Notes under the pieces: model-generated | Seen by the model: only the letters and a program-made list of their open reading frames with translations | Databases searched by the model: none | What the model was told of the DNA's origin: nothing | Assembly: GCA_934101685.1 (NCBI GenBank) | Contig: CAKORZ010000016.1 | Coordinates: forward strand, 1-21,381 | DNA length: 21,381 bases | DNA from: an uncultured Bacilli bacterium | GTDB taxonomy: Bacteria > Bacillota_I > Bacilli_A > RFN20 > DUOF01 | Direction: 5' to 3' | Shown: one piece after another, positions 1 to 6,102 of the stretch | How the letters are laid out: every line of letters begins with the position of its first letter | Position numbering within the stretch: position 1 is the stretch's first letter | Translations under genes and position numbers: made by a program

Positions 1-51
1 TCTTTTTCGCTTTCGCTTTTTTTACTTAAATTATTGTTTGCTGACGTTTCT

Positions 52-70
52 ATTTAGTTTTCAAAGATCA
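52..70 (-). promoter_or_regulatory. rRNA-operon leader boxA-like antitermination site
   Basis: Read on the minus strand this is TGATCTTTGAAAACTAAAT, which closely matches the conserved boxA-containing leader (TTCTTTGAAAACTAAA) found just upstream of rRNA genes in Bacillus and relatives, where NusB/NusE load to prevent premature termination. It lies about 30-40 nt downstream of the promoter at 103-131, as expected for an rrn leader. The rRNA gene itself, most likely 16S, would start beyond the left edge of the window, so this is inferred from the leader alone. Confidence 0.7.
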
Positions 71-102
71 TTTCTTCTATCGCTTTACCCGCGACGTTTT
101 CT

Positions 103-131
103 ATAATAACACACCAGCTTAACATTTTCAA
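103..131 (-). promoter_or_regulatory. sigma-A promoter of a predicted rRNA operon
   Basis: On the minus strand TTGAAA (126-131) and TATTAT (103-108) are separated by exactly 17 nt. The promoter lies after the last tRNA of the cluster and just ahead of the boxA-like leader, so it probably drives an rRNA operon lying to the left. No hairpin terminator separates it from the tRNA-Leu gene, so tRNA-cluster transcripts may also read into it. A short near-repeat, GACGTTTCTAT (43-53) and GACGTTTTCTAT (93-104), flanks the leader. Confidence 0.6.
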
Positions 132-164
132 TATATTTTTAAGCTTTTTGTTATTATTTTTTAG

Positions 165-253
165 TGGTGCCCAGAACCAGAATCGAACTGGCACGGGTCT
201 CTCAACCCTCAGGATTTTAAGTCCTGTGCGTCTACCTGTTCCGCCATCTGGGC
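165..253 (-). tRNA. tRNA-Leu(UAA)
   Basis: The minus strand folds as a class II tRNA. The acceptor arm is GCCCAGA/TCTGGGC with discriminator A and an encoded CCA (165-167). The anticodon stem CAGGA/TCCTG encloses loop CTTAAAA with anticodon TAA, and there is a long variable arm (GGGT...ACCC) and a TTCGATT T-loop. It is the last tRNA of the five-gene cluster in transcription order. Confidence 0.96.
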
Positions 254-261
254 AAAAAAAA

Positions 262-337
262 TGGTGATCCGTACAAGATTTGAACTTGTGACCCCGTGAT
301 TAAAAGTCACGTGCTCTACCTACTGAGCTAACGGACC
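262..337 (-). tRNA. tRNA-Lys(UUU)
   Basis: The minus-strand cloverleaf has acceptor GGTCCGT/ACGGATC (one G-U pair), discriminator A and encoded CCA. The anticodon stem CGTGA/TCACG carries loop CTTTTAA, anticodon TTT. The T-loop is TTCAAAT. It is 76 nt long and lies 8 nt upstream of tRNA-Leu, so the two are processed from one precursor. Confidence 0.96.
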
Positions 338-349
338 ATCTATAACAAA

Positions 350-425
350 TGGCTGGGGTACCTGGATTCGAACCAGGGGAATGTCAGAGTCAAAGTCTGA
401 TGCCTTACCGCTTGGCTATACCCCA
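350..425 (-). tRNA. tRNA-Gln(UUG)
   Basis: The minus-strand cloverleaf has acceptor TGGGGTA/TACCCCA with discriminator G and encoded CCA; the U1-A72 first pair is typical of bacterial tRNA-Gln. The anticodon stem TCAGA/TCTGA holds loop CTTTGAC, anticodon TTG. The T-loop is TTCGAAT. Confidence 0.96.
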
Positions 426-429
426 ATAG

Positions 430-514
430 TGGTGGAGGAGGACAGATTTGAACTGCCGAACCCAGAGGGAATTGATTTACAGTCAACCGCGTTTGGCCAC
501 TTCGCTACTCCTCC
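430..514 (-). tRNA. tRNA-Tyr(GUA)
   Basis: This is a class II tRNA on the minus strand. The acceptor is GGAGGAG/CTCCTCC with discriminator A and encoded CCA. The anticodon loop is CTGTAAA with anticodon GTA, and an extended variable arm follows. It is 85 nt long and only 4 nt from tRNA-Gln. Confidence 0.96.
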
Positions 515-566
515 ATATTCAATTTGTAAGACGAACGGCTTACATTCACTACCCAATAAATATAAA

Positions 567-642
567 TGGTGGATGTTGAGGGGCTCGAACCCCCGACCCT
601 CGCCTTGTAAGGGCGGTACTCTACCAACTGAGCTAAACATCC
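567..642 (-). tRNA. tRNA-Val(UAC)
   Basis: The minus-strand cloverleaf has acceptor GGATGTT/AACATCC, discriminator A and encoded CCA. The anticodon stem CCGCC/GGCGA (ending in a C-A mismatch) encloses loop CTTACAA, anticodon TAC. The T-loop is TTCGAGC. It is the first gene of the cluster, about 26 nt downstream of the predicted transcription start. Confidence 0.96.
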
Positions 643-674
643 ATAAAAAAGCATTTCCTAAGTAATGCTCTTTA

Positions 675-703
675 AATATAACACCTTTATTTTTAGTAGT
701 CAA
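675..703 (-). promoter_or_regulatory. sigma-A promoter of the tRNA cluster
   Basis: On the minus strand TTGACT (698-703) and TATATT (675-680) are spaced by exactly 17 nt, ending about 33 nt before tRNA-Val. The promoter begins only about 20 nt after the pgi stop codon, and no terminator hairpin is visible between them, so read-through from pgi is also possible. Confidence 0.75.
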
Positions 704-724
704 TATTTTTTTAACAAAGTTTAA

Positions 725-1990
725 TTATTTTTTTAATAATTTTTTCATTTCTGATTTATAGAATTCTACACCTGGCTGATTAAAAGGGTTTACCCCTAAT
801 AAATAAGCACTAATCATACAACTGTACATTAATGTATATAACAAATATCCAATATTCAATTCATCTATTTTAGTTAAATTAAAAGTAAATATATCAACAT
901 TTCCTAAGTCATGATGAGCTATGTTTGTTCCTTCTTGAGCTCTCTTATTTATTTGATTCAAAGAAAACTTTGATAAATAGTTTAAGTTATCCATGTTATC
1001 GTTTTCTTCCTTCAAATAAAGTTTGTCATTTCCGCCTATTTTTAGTTGTGTCATAAAAAACGTTCTTTTACCTTGTTGAATAAATTGTCCCAAGGAATGT
1101 AAGTCGGTAGAAAAGCTGACACTCACTGGAAACAAACCTTTGCCATTTTTTCCTTCTGATTCACCAAATAGTTGCTTCCACCATTCTGAAAGCATAGTTA
1201 AATATGGACTATACGAAGAAAATATCTCTATTTTTTTGCTTTTCTTATATTGCACACACCTATATGCTGCATATTGGTAAGCAATATTATCGCTCATTTT
1301 TTTTACTTTCAAATCTTTTTCAGCTTTTTTTACTCCTTCTAAAAATTTCTCAATATCTACTCCAGCAACCGCCAAAGGTAATAAACCTACTGCCGTAATA
1401 ACACTATACCTGCCACCAATATCAGACGGAATATCAAATGATTGCCATTTATATTTATTTGCCATTTCACGCAAGCATCCATTTTTTGGATCAGTTGTTG
1501 CAAAAATTCTTTCATTTGCTTTTTCTTTATATTTAGAAATAAGCAAATCTTTAATCATTCTAAAAGCATATGCCGTTTCTAATGTGGAACCTGATTTTGA
1601 AATTACATTAATTGAAAACTCTTTTTCTTTTAAATAATTAAGTACGTCCATAGTATATCTTTCGTCAAATGTATTTCCAATATATATTATTTCTATATTT
1701 TTATCAATATATCCTTTTAACGCTTCTATTACTGCCCTTGCTCCCAAATAAGAACCACCGATGCCACATACAACAAAAACATCAGAATTGTTTTGTATTT
1801 CTTTGGCTATTTTTTTTATTCTACTTATTTCATTAACATCTATTCTATCAGCAAAATCCTTCCATCCAATATAATCATTTCCTTCACATTTCCCATTATT
1901 AAAATTATCTACTATTTTCAAAATTTTGCTTTCTTTTCTTTTTAAGTTATTTAATTTTAAATTGCTATACGTATAATCAACACTAATCAT
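725..1990 (-). CDS. pgi: glucose-6-phosphate isomerase
   Basis: This cytoplasmic enzyme interconverts glucose 6-phosphate and fructose 6-phosphate in glycolysis. Family motifs are clear along the 421 residues: GIGGSYLGAR (76-85), the sugar-phosphate loop SKSGSTLET (131-139), IGGRYS (191-196), the catalytic-Glu region FGESEGK (275-281, E277), the signature GLFPVSVSFSTDLHSLGQ (285-302, with H298) and NPFNQPGVE followed by K412 near the C-terminus. The length is slightly below the roughly 450 residues usual in Bacillus. The ATG overlaps the end of the upstream S1-domain gene by 8 nt, with an AAAGG-type site inside that gene, so the two are probably translationally coupled. A gsp13/yugI-type gene near pgi is also known in other Bacilli. 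Confidence 0.97.
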   Translation of the reverse strand: MISVDYTYSNLKLNNLKRKESKILKIVDNFNNGKCEGNDYIGWKDFADRIDVNEISRIKKIAKEIQNNSDVFVVCGIGGSYLGARAVIEALKGYIDKNIEIIYIGNTFDERYTMDVLNYLKEKEFSINVISKSGSTLETAYAFRMIKDLLISKYKEKANERIFATTDPKNGCLREMANKYKWQSFDIPSDIGGRYSVITAVGLLPLAVAGVDIEKFLEGVKKAEKDLKVKKMSDNIAYQYAAYRCVQYKKSKKIEIFSSYSPYLTMLSEWWKQLFGESEGKNGKGLFPVSVSFSTDLHSLGQFIQQGKRTFFMTQLKIGGNDKLYLKEENDNMDNLNYLSKFSLNQINKRAQEGTNIAHHDLGNVDIFTFNLTKIDELNIGYLLYTLMYSCMISAYLLGVNPFNQPGVEFYKSEMKKLLKK

Positions 1991-2360
1991 TAATATTCAA
2001 CCTTTCCTTTGCATCTATAATATAATCTTGCATTCTTACTTTTAAAGGCATAAACTCTTTCACTAAATTAAATTTTTCTTCAGCCAAAGAATGACTTTTT
2101 TTATATTTATATCGTTCTCTTTTCTTTAAAGCTTTCAAACTTAATTTTGCTTTTTTTTCATTATAGTCAATATCTAAAATTTTAGTTTTTATGTTATCTC
2201 CTATAGTTACTATTTTATCTATATCAGAAACATAATTATCGGAAATTTCCGAGATATGTAAAAGGCCAACAAATTCTTTATCAATACTAATGAATACGCC
2301 ATATGGCTTTATTCCAATAACTTTTCCTTCGACTATGTTCCCAGGATAATATTTTTTCAT
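1983..2360 (-). CDS. S1-domain RNA-binding protein, YugI/CvfD (GSP13) family
   Basis: A 125-residue protein with one S1 (OB-fold) RNA-binding domain at about residues 6-75. It begins GNIVEGKVIGIKPYGVFISI and contains GLLHISEIS and the closing segment KAKLSLKAL. The rest is a basic, lysine-rich tail. Size and architecture match the general stress protein 13 family (YugI in Bacillus, CvfD in streptococci), reported as ribosome-associated or post-transcriptional regulators; the role here is inferred from the family. The ATG is preceded by AAGAAGGA about 8 nt upstream. It is the first gene of a two-gene unit with pgi, and its promoter overlaps that of the divergent nifU-like gene. Confidence 0.88.
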   Translation of the reverse strand: MKKYYPGNIVEGKVIGIKPYGVFISIDKEFVGLLHISEISDNYVSDIDKIVTIGDNIKTKILDIDYNEKKAKLSLKALKKRERYKYKKSHSLAEEKFNLVKEFMPLKVRMQDYIIDAKERLNIND

Positions 2361-2381
2361 ATATTTTCCTTCTTTCTATTA

Positions 2382-2414
2382 TTGGATTATATCATTTTGT
2401 GTTATTATAAGTAA
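2382..2414. promoter_or_regulatory. overlapping divergent promoters (S1-pgi left, nifU-like right)
   Basis: Plus strand: TTGGAT (2382-2387) and TATAAG (2406-2411) with an 18-nt spacer lead to the nifU-like gene. Minus strand: a weak TTACTT (2409-2414) and a perfect TATAAT (2386-2391) with a 17-nt spacer lead to the S1-pgi operon. The -10 of each overlaps the -35 of the other, so polymerase can occupy only one at a time. Confidence 0.55.
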
Positions 2415-2446
2415 AGAATTAAGCATATAACAAGAGGTCAAATATC

Positions 2447-2680
2447 ATGAACAAAGAAATTGAGAAAAAAATTATAGAAACTATAGATAAGATTCGTCCA
2501 TTTTTACAAAATGATGGTGGAGACATAAAATTTGTTAAATTTGAAAATGGGATAGTTTATGTTCAAATGGAAGGGGCATGCTCTGATTGTATAAATTTGG
2601 ATAGTACAATAACAGATGGAGTAGAAATGATTTTAATGGATGAAGTAAGCGGAATCATTGGTGTAGAAGTTATTAAATAA
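2447..2680 (+). CDS. NifU C-terminal-domain Fe-S cluster scaffold/carrier (YutI-like)
   Basis: A stand-alone 77-residue Nfu-type domain, which binds a labile Fe-S cluster between subunits and passes it to apo-proteins in the cytoplasm. The family start IRPFLQNDGGDIKFV (16-30) and the cluster-binding GACSDC (C45 and C48, CxxC) are intact. The usual proline and serine after the second cysteine are replaced (CINLDSTI), a minor departure. The start has AAGAGGT at 2432-2438. It is convergent with yutH, with only 7 nt between stop codons. In B. subtilis the NifU-like yutI also lies close to yutH and yunB, which supports the assignment. Confidence 0.92.
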   Translation: MNKEIEKKIIETIDKIRPFLQNDGGDIKFVKFENGIVYVQMEGACSDCINLDSTITDGVEMILMDEVSGIIGVEVIK

Positions 2681-2687
2681 ATTTATA

Positions 2688-3569
2688 TTAATTTTCAAGC
2701 CAATTAATTGGCCTAATATTGTATTTTTCTTTTAAATAATAATAGATTTTTTTTGTTTTTTGTAATTCTGATTCCAAATTGTATTTTAGTTTAAATCCAG
2801 AATAATTTTTATTTATATTATTTTCAAGTTCATCAAGCTCTTTTCCGGGATATAAATATCTAATCATCGCATAAGTAGCTAATTTGGAATTAAGCTCATA
2901 AAAATCAAAAAGTTCAATTAAATCATTGAATGATATTGAGTTATGCTTATATAGTTCAACAAGATCTCTAATAGGATGATCTATTATATAATTAAAAGGA
3001 TTAAAAAAATCAAAAGAGTTTAAATTTTCTAATCTTTTATGTGTTAATGTAACATCTTTTATTTCCACATCGAAATCCAAAATATATTCACTCAAATACT
3101 GAATGGAATTTTGAGTAATACCAATTAAATACATAGAATTTTGCAAATTTTCTTTATAATAAACACTATCTATTCTTAATGAAGTAATTGCATTTTTTTC
3201 TATATAATCCAATCTGTTTTCCCACGTATTTAATAAATTTATTAAATTAACTTTTTCCTGCGACATTTTGAATATTGAATGAAATTTGTTTAAATCTTTT
3301 ATATTTAAATTGCTTTTTAAGCAACTAATTAGTACATATTTTTTATTATCATAATCGACAACTTTTTTCCCAAATCTTGATTTAATTATAAATATTCCAC
3401 TATTAATAAATTTTTTTCTAACTACATCTATATATGAATCTATCAAGTTCAGGTATTCCTCACTATAATCAACTTCTATTAATTTGAAAATCCAATTATC
3501 AACTTCAAAAGTATTTGAAGCTATGTTTTTTGGATAATATCCATATTGTTCAAAAATAAAAGAAATCAT
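2688..3569 (-). CDS. yutH: YutH-like spore coat / CotS-family kinase-fold protein
   Basis: A 293-residue protein resembling the YutH branch of the CotS family, aminoglycoside-phosphotransferase-like proteins attached to the spore coat. Supporting features are its size, the N-terminal small-lobe-like region, the C-terminal stretch with YAMIRYLYPG and the terminal INWLEN, and its linkage to yunB. No clear kinase catalytic motif (HGD, DFD) can be read, so it may be catalytically inactive. The ATG overlaps the yunB stop as ATGA and has an excellent GGAGGTACAAA site, indicating translational coupling. This segment is markedly AT-rich. The family call is moderate and the function inferred. Confidence 0.6.
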   Translation of the reverse strand: MISFIFEQYGYYPKNIASNTFEVDNWIFKLIEVDYSEEYLNLIDSYIDVVRKKFINSGIFIIKSRFGKKVVDYDNKKYVLISCLKSNLNIKDLNKFHSIFKMSQEKVNLINLLNTWENRLDYIEKNAITSLRIDSVYYKENLQNSMYLIGITQNSIQYLSEYILDFDVEIKDVTLTHKRLENLNSFDFFNPFNYIIDHPIRDLVELYKHNSISFNDLIELFDFYELNSKLATYAMIRYLYPGKELDELENNINKNYSGFKLKYNLESELQKTKKIYYYLKEKYNIRPINWLEN

Positions 3570-4237
3570 TTTGTACCTCCTATTATATTTTTTCCATAGA
3601 AAGCTTCTGGTATTTTCCCCTGAATAATCTTTATAACTAATGGAATAGACATATTTATACTTTTTTCCTCGCTAAAAATTGGTATATCAACAGTCATATC
3701 GACACTAACATTTAGATTGATTTCAAGTAAAGCGCTATTTATTCCATACTCTTTTAAATTGCTTTCAATATAACCATTAATTTCATTTAATATTCTGTAT
3801 TTTATTGGTACTTCTGGTCCAAAAGTGCTGATAAATGGATTTTTCAAAGCTAATGACATTGGGACTCTATAAATATTGTTTTCATTTACCGATGTTAAAT
3901 ATTTGGCTAAATCATCATCTATTTTTCCATTGCTTAATTGATTATAATAAATATGCAACTCTTTTATGAATTTACTCATAATAGAATTTAATATTGCTGT
4001 ATTAAAATCAATTAAAGTAAATTCTTCATCAGTATAAGTAACAATTTTTCTTTTTAATTCCTCTGTTATATTTTTTTCTATTGTATAATTAATTAATTTA
4101 GTTGATATATTTTCGCATTGATATTCTCCATACTTTAATATATTTGGCAATAGTTGATGTTTCAATATGTTAATACATGCTATATATACCAATATCAAAT
4201 TTAAAATAAAAAAGTAGATTTTTCTTTTAAATCGCAT
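3566..4237 (-). CDS. yunB: sporulation protein YunB
   Basis: A 223-residue protein with one N-terminal membrane segment (about residues 7-26) and the conserved YunB C-terminal half: GPEVPIKYRILNEINGYI (about 139-156), YGINSALLEINLNV, paired strands with VDIPIF, and the closing IIQGKIPEAFYG. In B. subtilis YunB is made in the mother cell under sigma-E and mutants have a sporulation defect; its biochemical role is unknown. It is the first gene of a two-gene unit with yutH. A GGCGGTGA ribosome site precedes the ATG, and a possible sigma-E-like promoter lies 22-50 nt upstream. Its presence argues that the organism sporulates or did so recently. Confidence 0.82.
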   Translation of the reverse strand: MRFKRKIYFFILNLILVYIACINILKHQLLPNILKYGEYQCENISTKLINYTIEKNITEELKRKIVTYTDEEFTLIDFNTAILNSIMSKFIKELHIYYNQLSNGKIDDDLAKYLTSVNENNIYRVPMSLALKNPFISTFGPEVPIKYRILNEINGYIESNLKEYGINSALLEINLNVSVDMTVDIPIFSEEKSINMSIPLVIKIIQGKIPEAFYGKNIIGGTK

Positions 4238-4259
4238 TCAATTCACCGCCATTTATTTA

Positions 4260-4288
4260 AATATATGAATTGTTAATGTTTATTATTT
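4260..4288 (-). promoter_or_regulatory. possible sigma-E-like promoter for yunB-yutH
   Basis: Read on the minus strand, CATATATT (4260-4267) matches the sigma-E -10 consensus CATACAnT at all but one fixed position. A weaker AAATAAT (4282-4288) lies 14 nt upstream and agrees partly with the -35 consensus. The element ends 22 nt before the yunB ATG. In so AT-rich a region this could arise by chance; it is noted because yunB is sigma-E controlled in B. subtilis. Confidence 0.3.
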
Positions 4289-4326
4289 ATGTTTTTAGGA
4301 AAAGATATTATAAAAGGAGATATAAA

Positions 4327-4812
4327 ATGGAATATAAATATGTACATGAATTAATGACATCACCAGCTATATGCTGTGATGAAAATACAGTAATTGTAGA
4401 TGTCATTAAAGTATTTAAAAACTTTAATATAGGTTTTTTACCGATTACAAAAAATAACATTTTAATAGGTGTAGTTACTGACCGTGATGTTTTAGTGCGT
4501 GGTTTCAACAAAGATTTAAACAAATGTTTAATAAAAGAAATTATGACTGCTGATCAAATAGAATTTGTCAATAAAGATACAAATTTGATAGATGCAGCAA
4601 AAATAATGGCAGAGAAAAAGATTAGACGATTAGTTGTATTAAATGATGGCAAAGTTGTTGGCGTGTTAACTGCTAAAAACTTAATAAAAGACAAGAATTT
4701 AATAGACTATGTTTTAAAAACATATTGTGAAAACAAAACATTAAAAGAATATTCAATATATATGAATTCTAATCCTCACGATAGCATAAAAGCATCTGAT
4801 TTTCCGTTATAA
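4327..4812 (+). CDS. tandem CBS-domain protein
   Basis: A 161-residue cytoplasmic protein made of two CBS domains. The first runs from VHELMTSPAICC to about residue 60 and ends GVVTDRDVLVRGF; the second runs from IKEIMTADQIEFV and ends RRLVVLNDGKVVGVLTAKNLI. Such pairs form a Bateman module that usually binds adenine nucleotides and signals energy state. This stand-alone type resembles B. subtilis YhcV, whose target is unknown. The start at 4327 is chosen because AAAGGAG lies 8 nt upstream; the frame extends to an ATG at 4270, but that start has no ribosome site and adds a basic, non-family segment. A bidirectional terminator follows immediately. Confidence 0.88.
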   Translation: MEYKYVHELMTSPAICCDENTVIVDVIKVFKNFNIGFLPITKNNILIGVVTDRDVLVRGFNKDLNKCLIKEIMTADQIEFVNKDTNLIDAAKIMAEKKIRRLVVLNDGKVVGVLTAKNLIKDKNLIDYVLKTYCENKTLKEYSIYMNSNPHDSIKASDFPL

Positions 4813-4813
4813 A

Positions 4814-4844
4814 AAAATAATCAGTAATTTTTACTGATTATTTT
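4814..4844. terminator. bidirectional rho-independent terminator
   Basis: A perfect 14-bp stem (4814-4827 with 4831-4844) closes a 3-nt TTT loop and ends in A/T runs on both sides. It sits between the CBS gene and the convergent lipoprotein operon and can stop transcription from both. The right arm also encodes the last residues (ENNQ) and stop codon of the lipoprotein gene. Confidence 0.85.
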
Positions 4845-6102
4845 CATATTCACCATATTTACTTATAAAATATTCTCTAATTTGTTTATCATATATAGAA
4901 AGATTTATATTTTTGAAGCAACTTTCTAATGCTAAGCTGTCACTAACTGAATCAATTAATAATTCTGCAACAGATACCTTGTCTTCAAAATTTTGTGAAT
5001 TACTATCAATAACATCAACTATAATTAAATAATAATTACTTGATCCATCGTAAACAACAGCATCTTTTATACTTGTTTGTGTATTTTGATCAAACGAAGG
5101 AGAAATAAGGAATTTCTTATCTCCTATTGTATATAAATATTCTTCCAAACTATCACCAAACAAAACATTTCTAGCGCTATCAAACAAATCACTTGTATTA
5201 TTTTTTATAATGATTTTTGTATTCAAGTATTCTTTATCAGTAATTTGCTTTTCTAAATATGCTTTACCCTCAACAATATTACATCTTTTACTGCCACATG
5301 TTGTAAATTTTTTCAAATATGTATAGCTTGAACTATCTTCTGAAGAAGAAATCTTTTCATAATCATTAGAAATTTTTTCTAATTCCTTAGTTTTATAAGA
5401 ATCAGCTATATCTTTCATAGAATCCATAATACTTTTGTTATCATCTGTATAATTATTTTTAATCTCTTTCAAGTAGTTTTCAAAAGTTTCTCTAATAGTA
5501 TATGTTGAGCTTGAATCTTTTGCTTCTTGTATATACACCAATTTTCTTGCTTTACTTTTATCTAATAAAGAGCTTTTTTCTTCTAGAATATATTTAACTT
5601 TTAGCATTTTTAAATATATATCATAATTAACTTCTTTAGAAATATAATCAGAATAATCACAAGAGAAGTAATTAGAATCTAAATTATTTACGGTTGTAGA
5701 ATCGCAAGTTATTGTATAAGATTCACTTTTTAAATATTGAACTAATTTTTCTTCATTAAATTCATCATTTAATTTATATGTACTCACATCAATAAATTTA
5801 CTTTTAAAATATTCATCTAAGTATTTTTTATATAATGTTTTATATTGATTAACAACAGTCTCATCACCAGAAAACAAAAACTTTTCCATAGCAGAATTAA
5901 CAATCGTTTTTGATATTTCTGAATCATAATTTTGGCGAATATATTGATACAAATCTGCAGCTGTTAGTACTTCTTTTCCAGAGTTAAATGTATCTTTACC
6001 ATTACTAATGTCAGCAAATGTATCTACACCAGCCTTATTGCTACAGCCACATAATAACATTCCTAATAAAAGTGCAGAAATAACTTTATTAACTTTTTTC
6101 AT
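4831..6102 (-). CDS. foldase-like lipoprotein, second copy of the partner gene
   Basis: A 423-residue lipoprotein with lipobox LCGC and lipidated Cys20, anchored on the outer face of the membrane. It is a diverged paralogue of the gene at 7834-9150. Shared landmarks are an early acidic helix region, KSxxYxxTC with a second Cys 14-24 residues on, the block KARKLVYIQE (KTRYVEYITL in the paralogue), a late YYLIIVDVI strand, and a C-terminal YDKQIREYFISKYG helix. The overall plan recalls PrsA/SurA-type foldases, but no canonical parvulin motif remains, so it may be a chaperone or substrate-binding partner. Extra cysteines (TCGSKRC) could form a disulfide. It starts one base into the stop of the upstream gene (TAATG), with GGAGGTGA as ribosome site. 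Confidence 0.6.
   Translation of the reverse strand: MKKVNKVISALLLGMLLCGCSNKAGVDTFADISNGKDTFNSGKEVLTAADLYQYIRQNYDSEISKTIVNSAMEKFLFSGDETVVNQYKTLYKKYLDEYFKSKFIDVSTYKLNDEFNEEKLVQYLKSESYTITCDSTTVNNLDSNYFSCDYSDYISKEVNYDIYLKMLKVKYILEEKSSLLDKSKARKLVYIQEAKDSSSTYTIRETFENYLKEIKNNYTDDNKSIMDSMKDIADSYKTKELEKISNDYEKISSSEDSSSYTYLKKFTTCGSKRCNIVEGKAYLEKQITDKEYLNTKIIIKNNTSDLFDSARNVLFGDSLEEYLYTIGDKKFLISPSFDQNTQTSIKDAVVYDGSSNYYLIIVDVIDSNSQNFEDKVSVAELLIDSVSDSLALESCFKNINLSIYDKQIREYFISKYGEYENNQ

Noticed and set aside
651..668. Small hairpin GCATT/AATGC followed by T residues on the minus strand
   Set aside because: It has only 5 bp and would sit at the predicted start of the tRNA transcript, so it is unlikely to be a terminator.
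381..703. Open frames on both strands across the tRNA cluster
   Set aside because: They lie on tRNA-Gln, tRNA-Tyr and tRNA-Val and encode no plausible protein; the frames stay open by chance through structured RNA genes.
1204..1398. Open frame opposite pgi
   Set aside because: It is antisense to conserved pgi motifs and has no ribosome site. The same applies to antisense frames at 4308-4523, 8342-8608 and 9044-9277, and to an alternative frame inside jetC at 18049-18249.
2699..2712. Perfect 14-nt palindrome GCCAATTAATTGGC
   Set aside because: It lies within the yutH coding end (residues PINW) and is not followed by a T run in either direction, so a terminator or operator role is not supported.
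4270..4326. Upstream in-frame extension of the CBS protein
   Set aside because: The ATG at 4270 has no ribosome site, while the ATG at 4327 follows AAAGGAG; the added residues do not look like a CBS protein.
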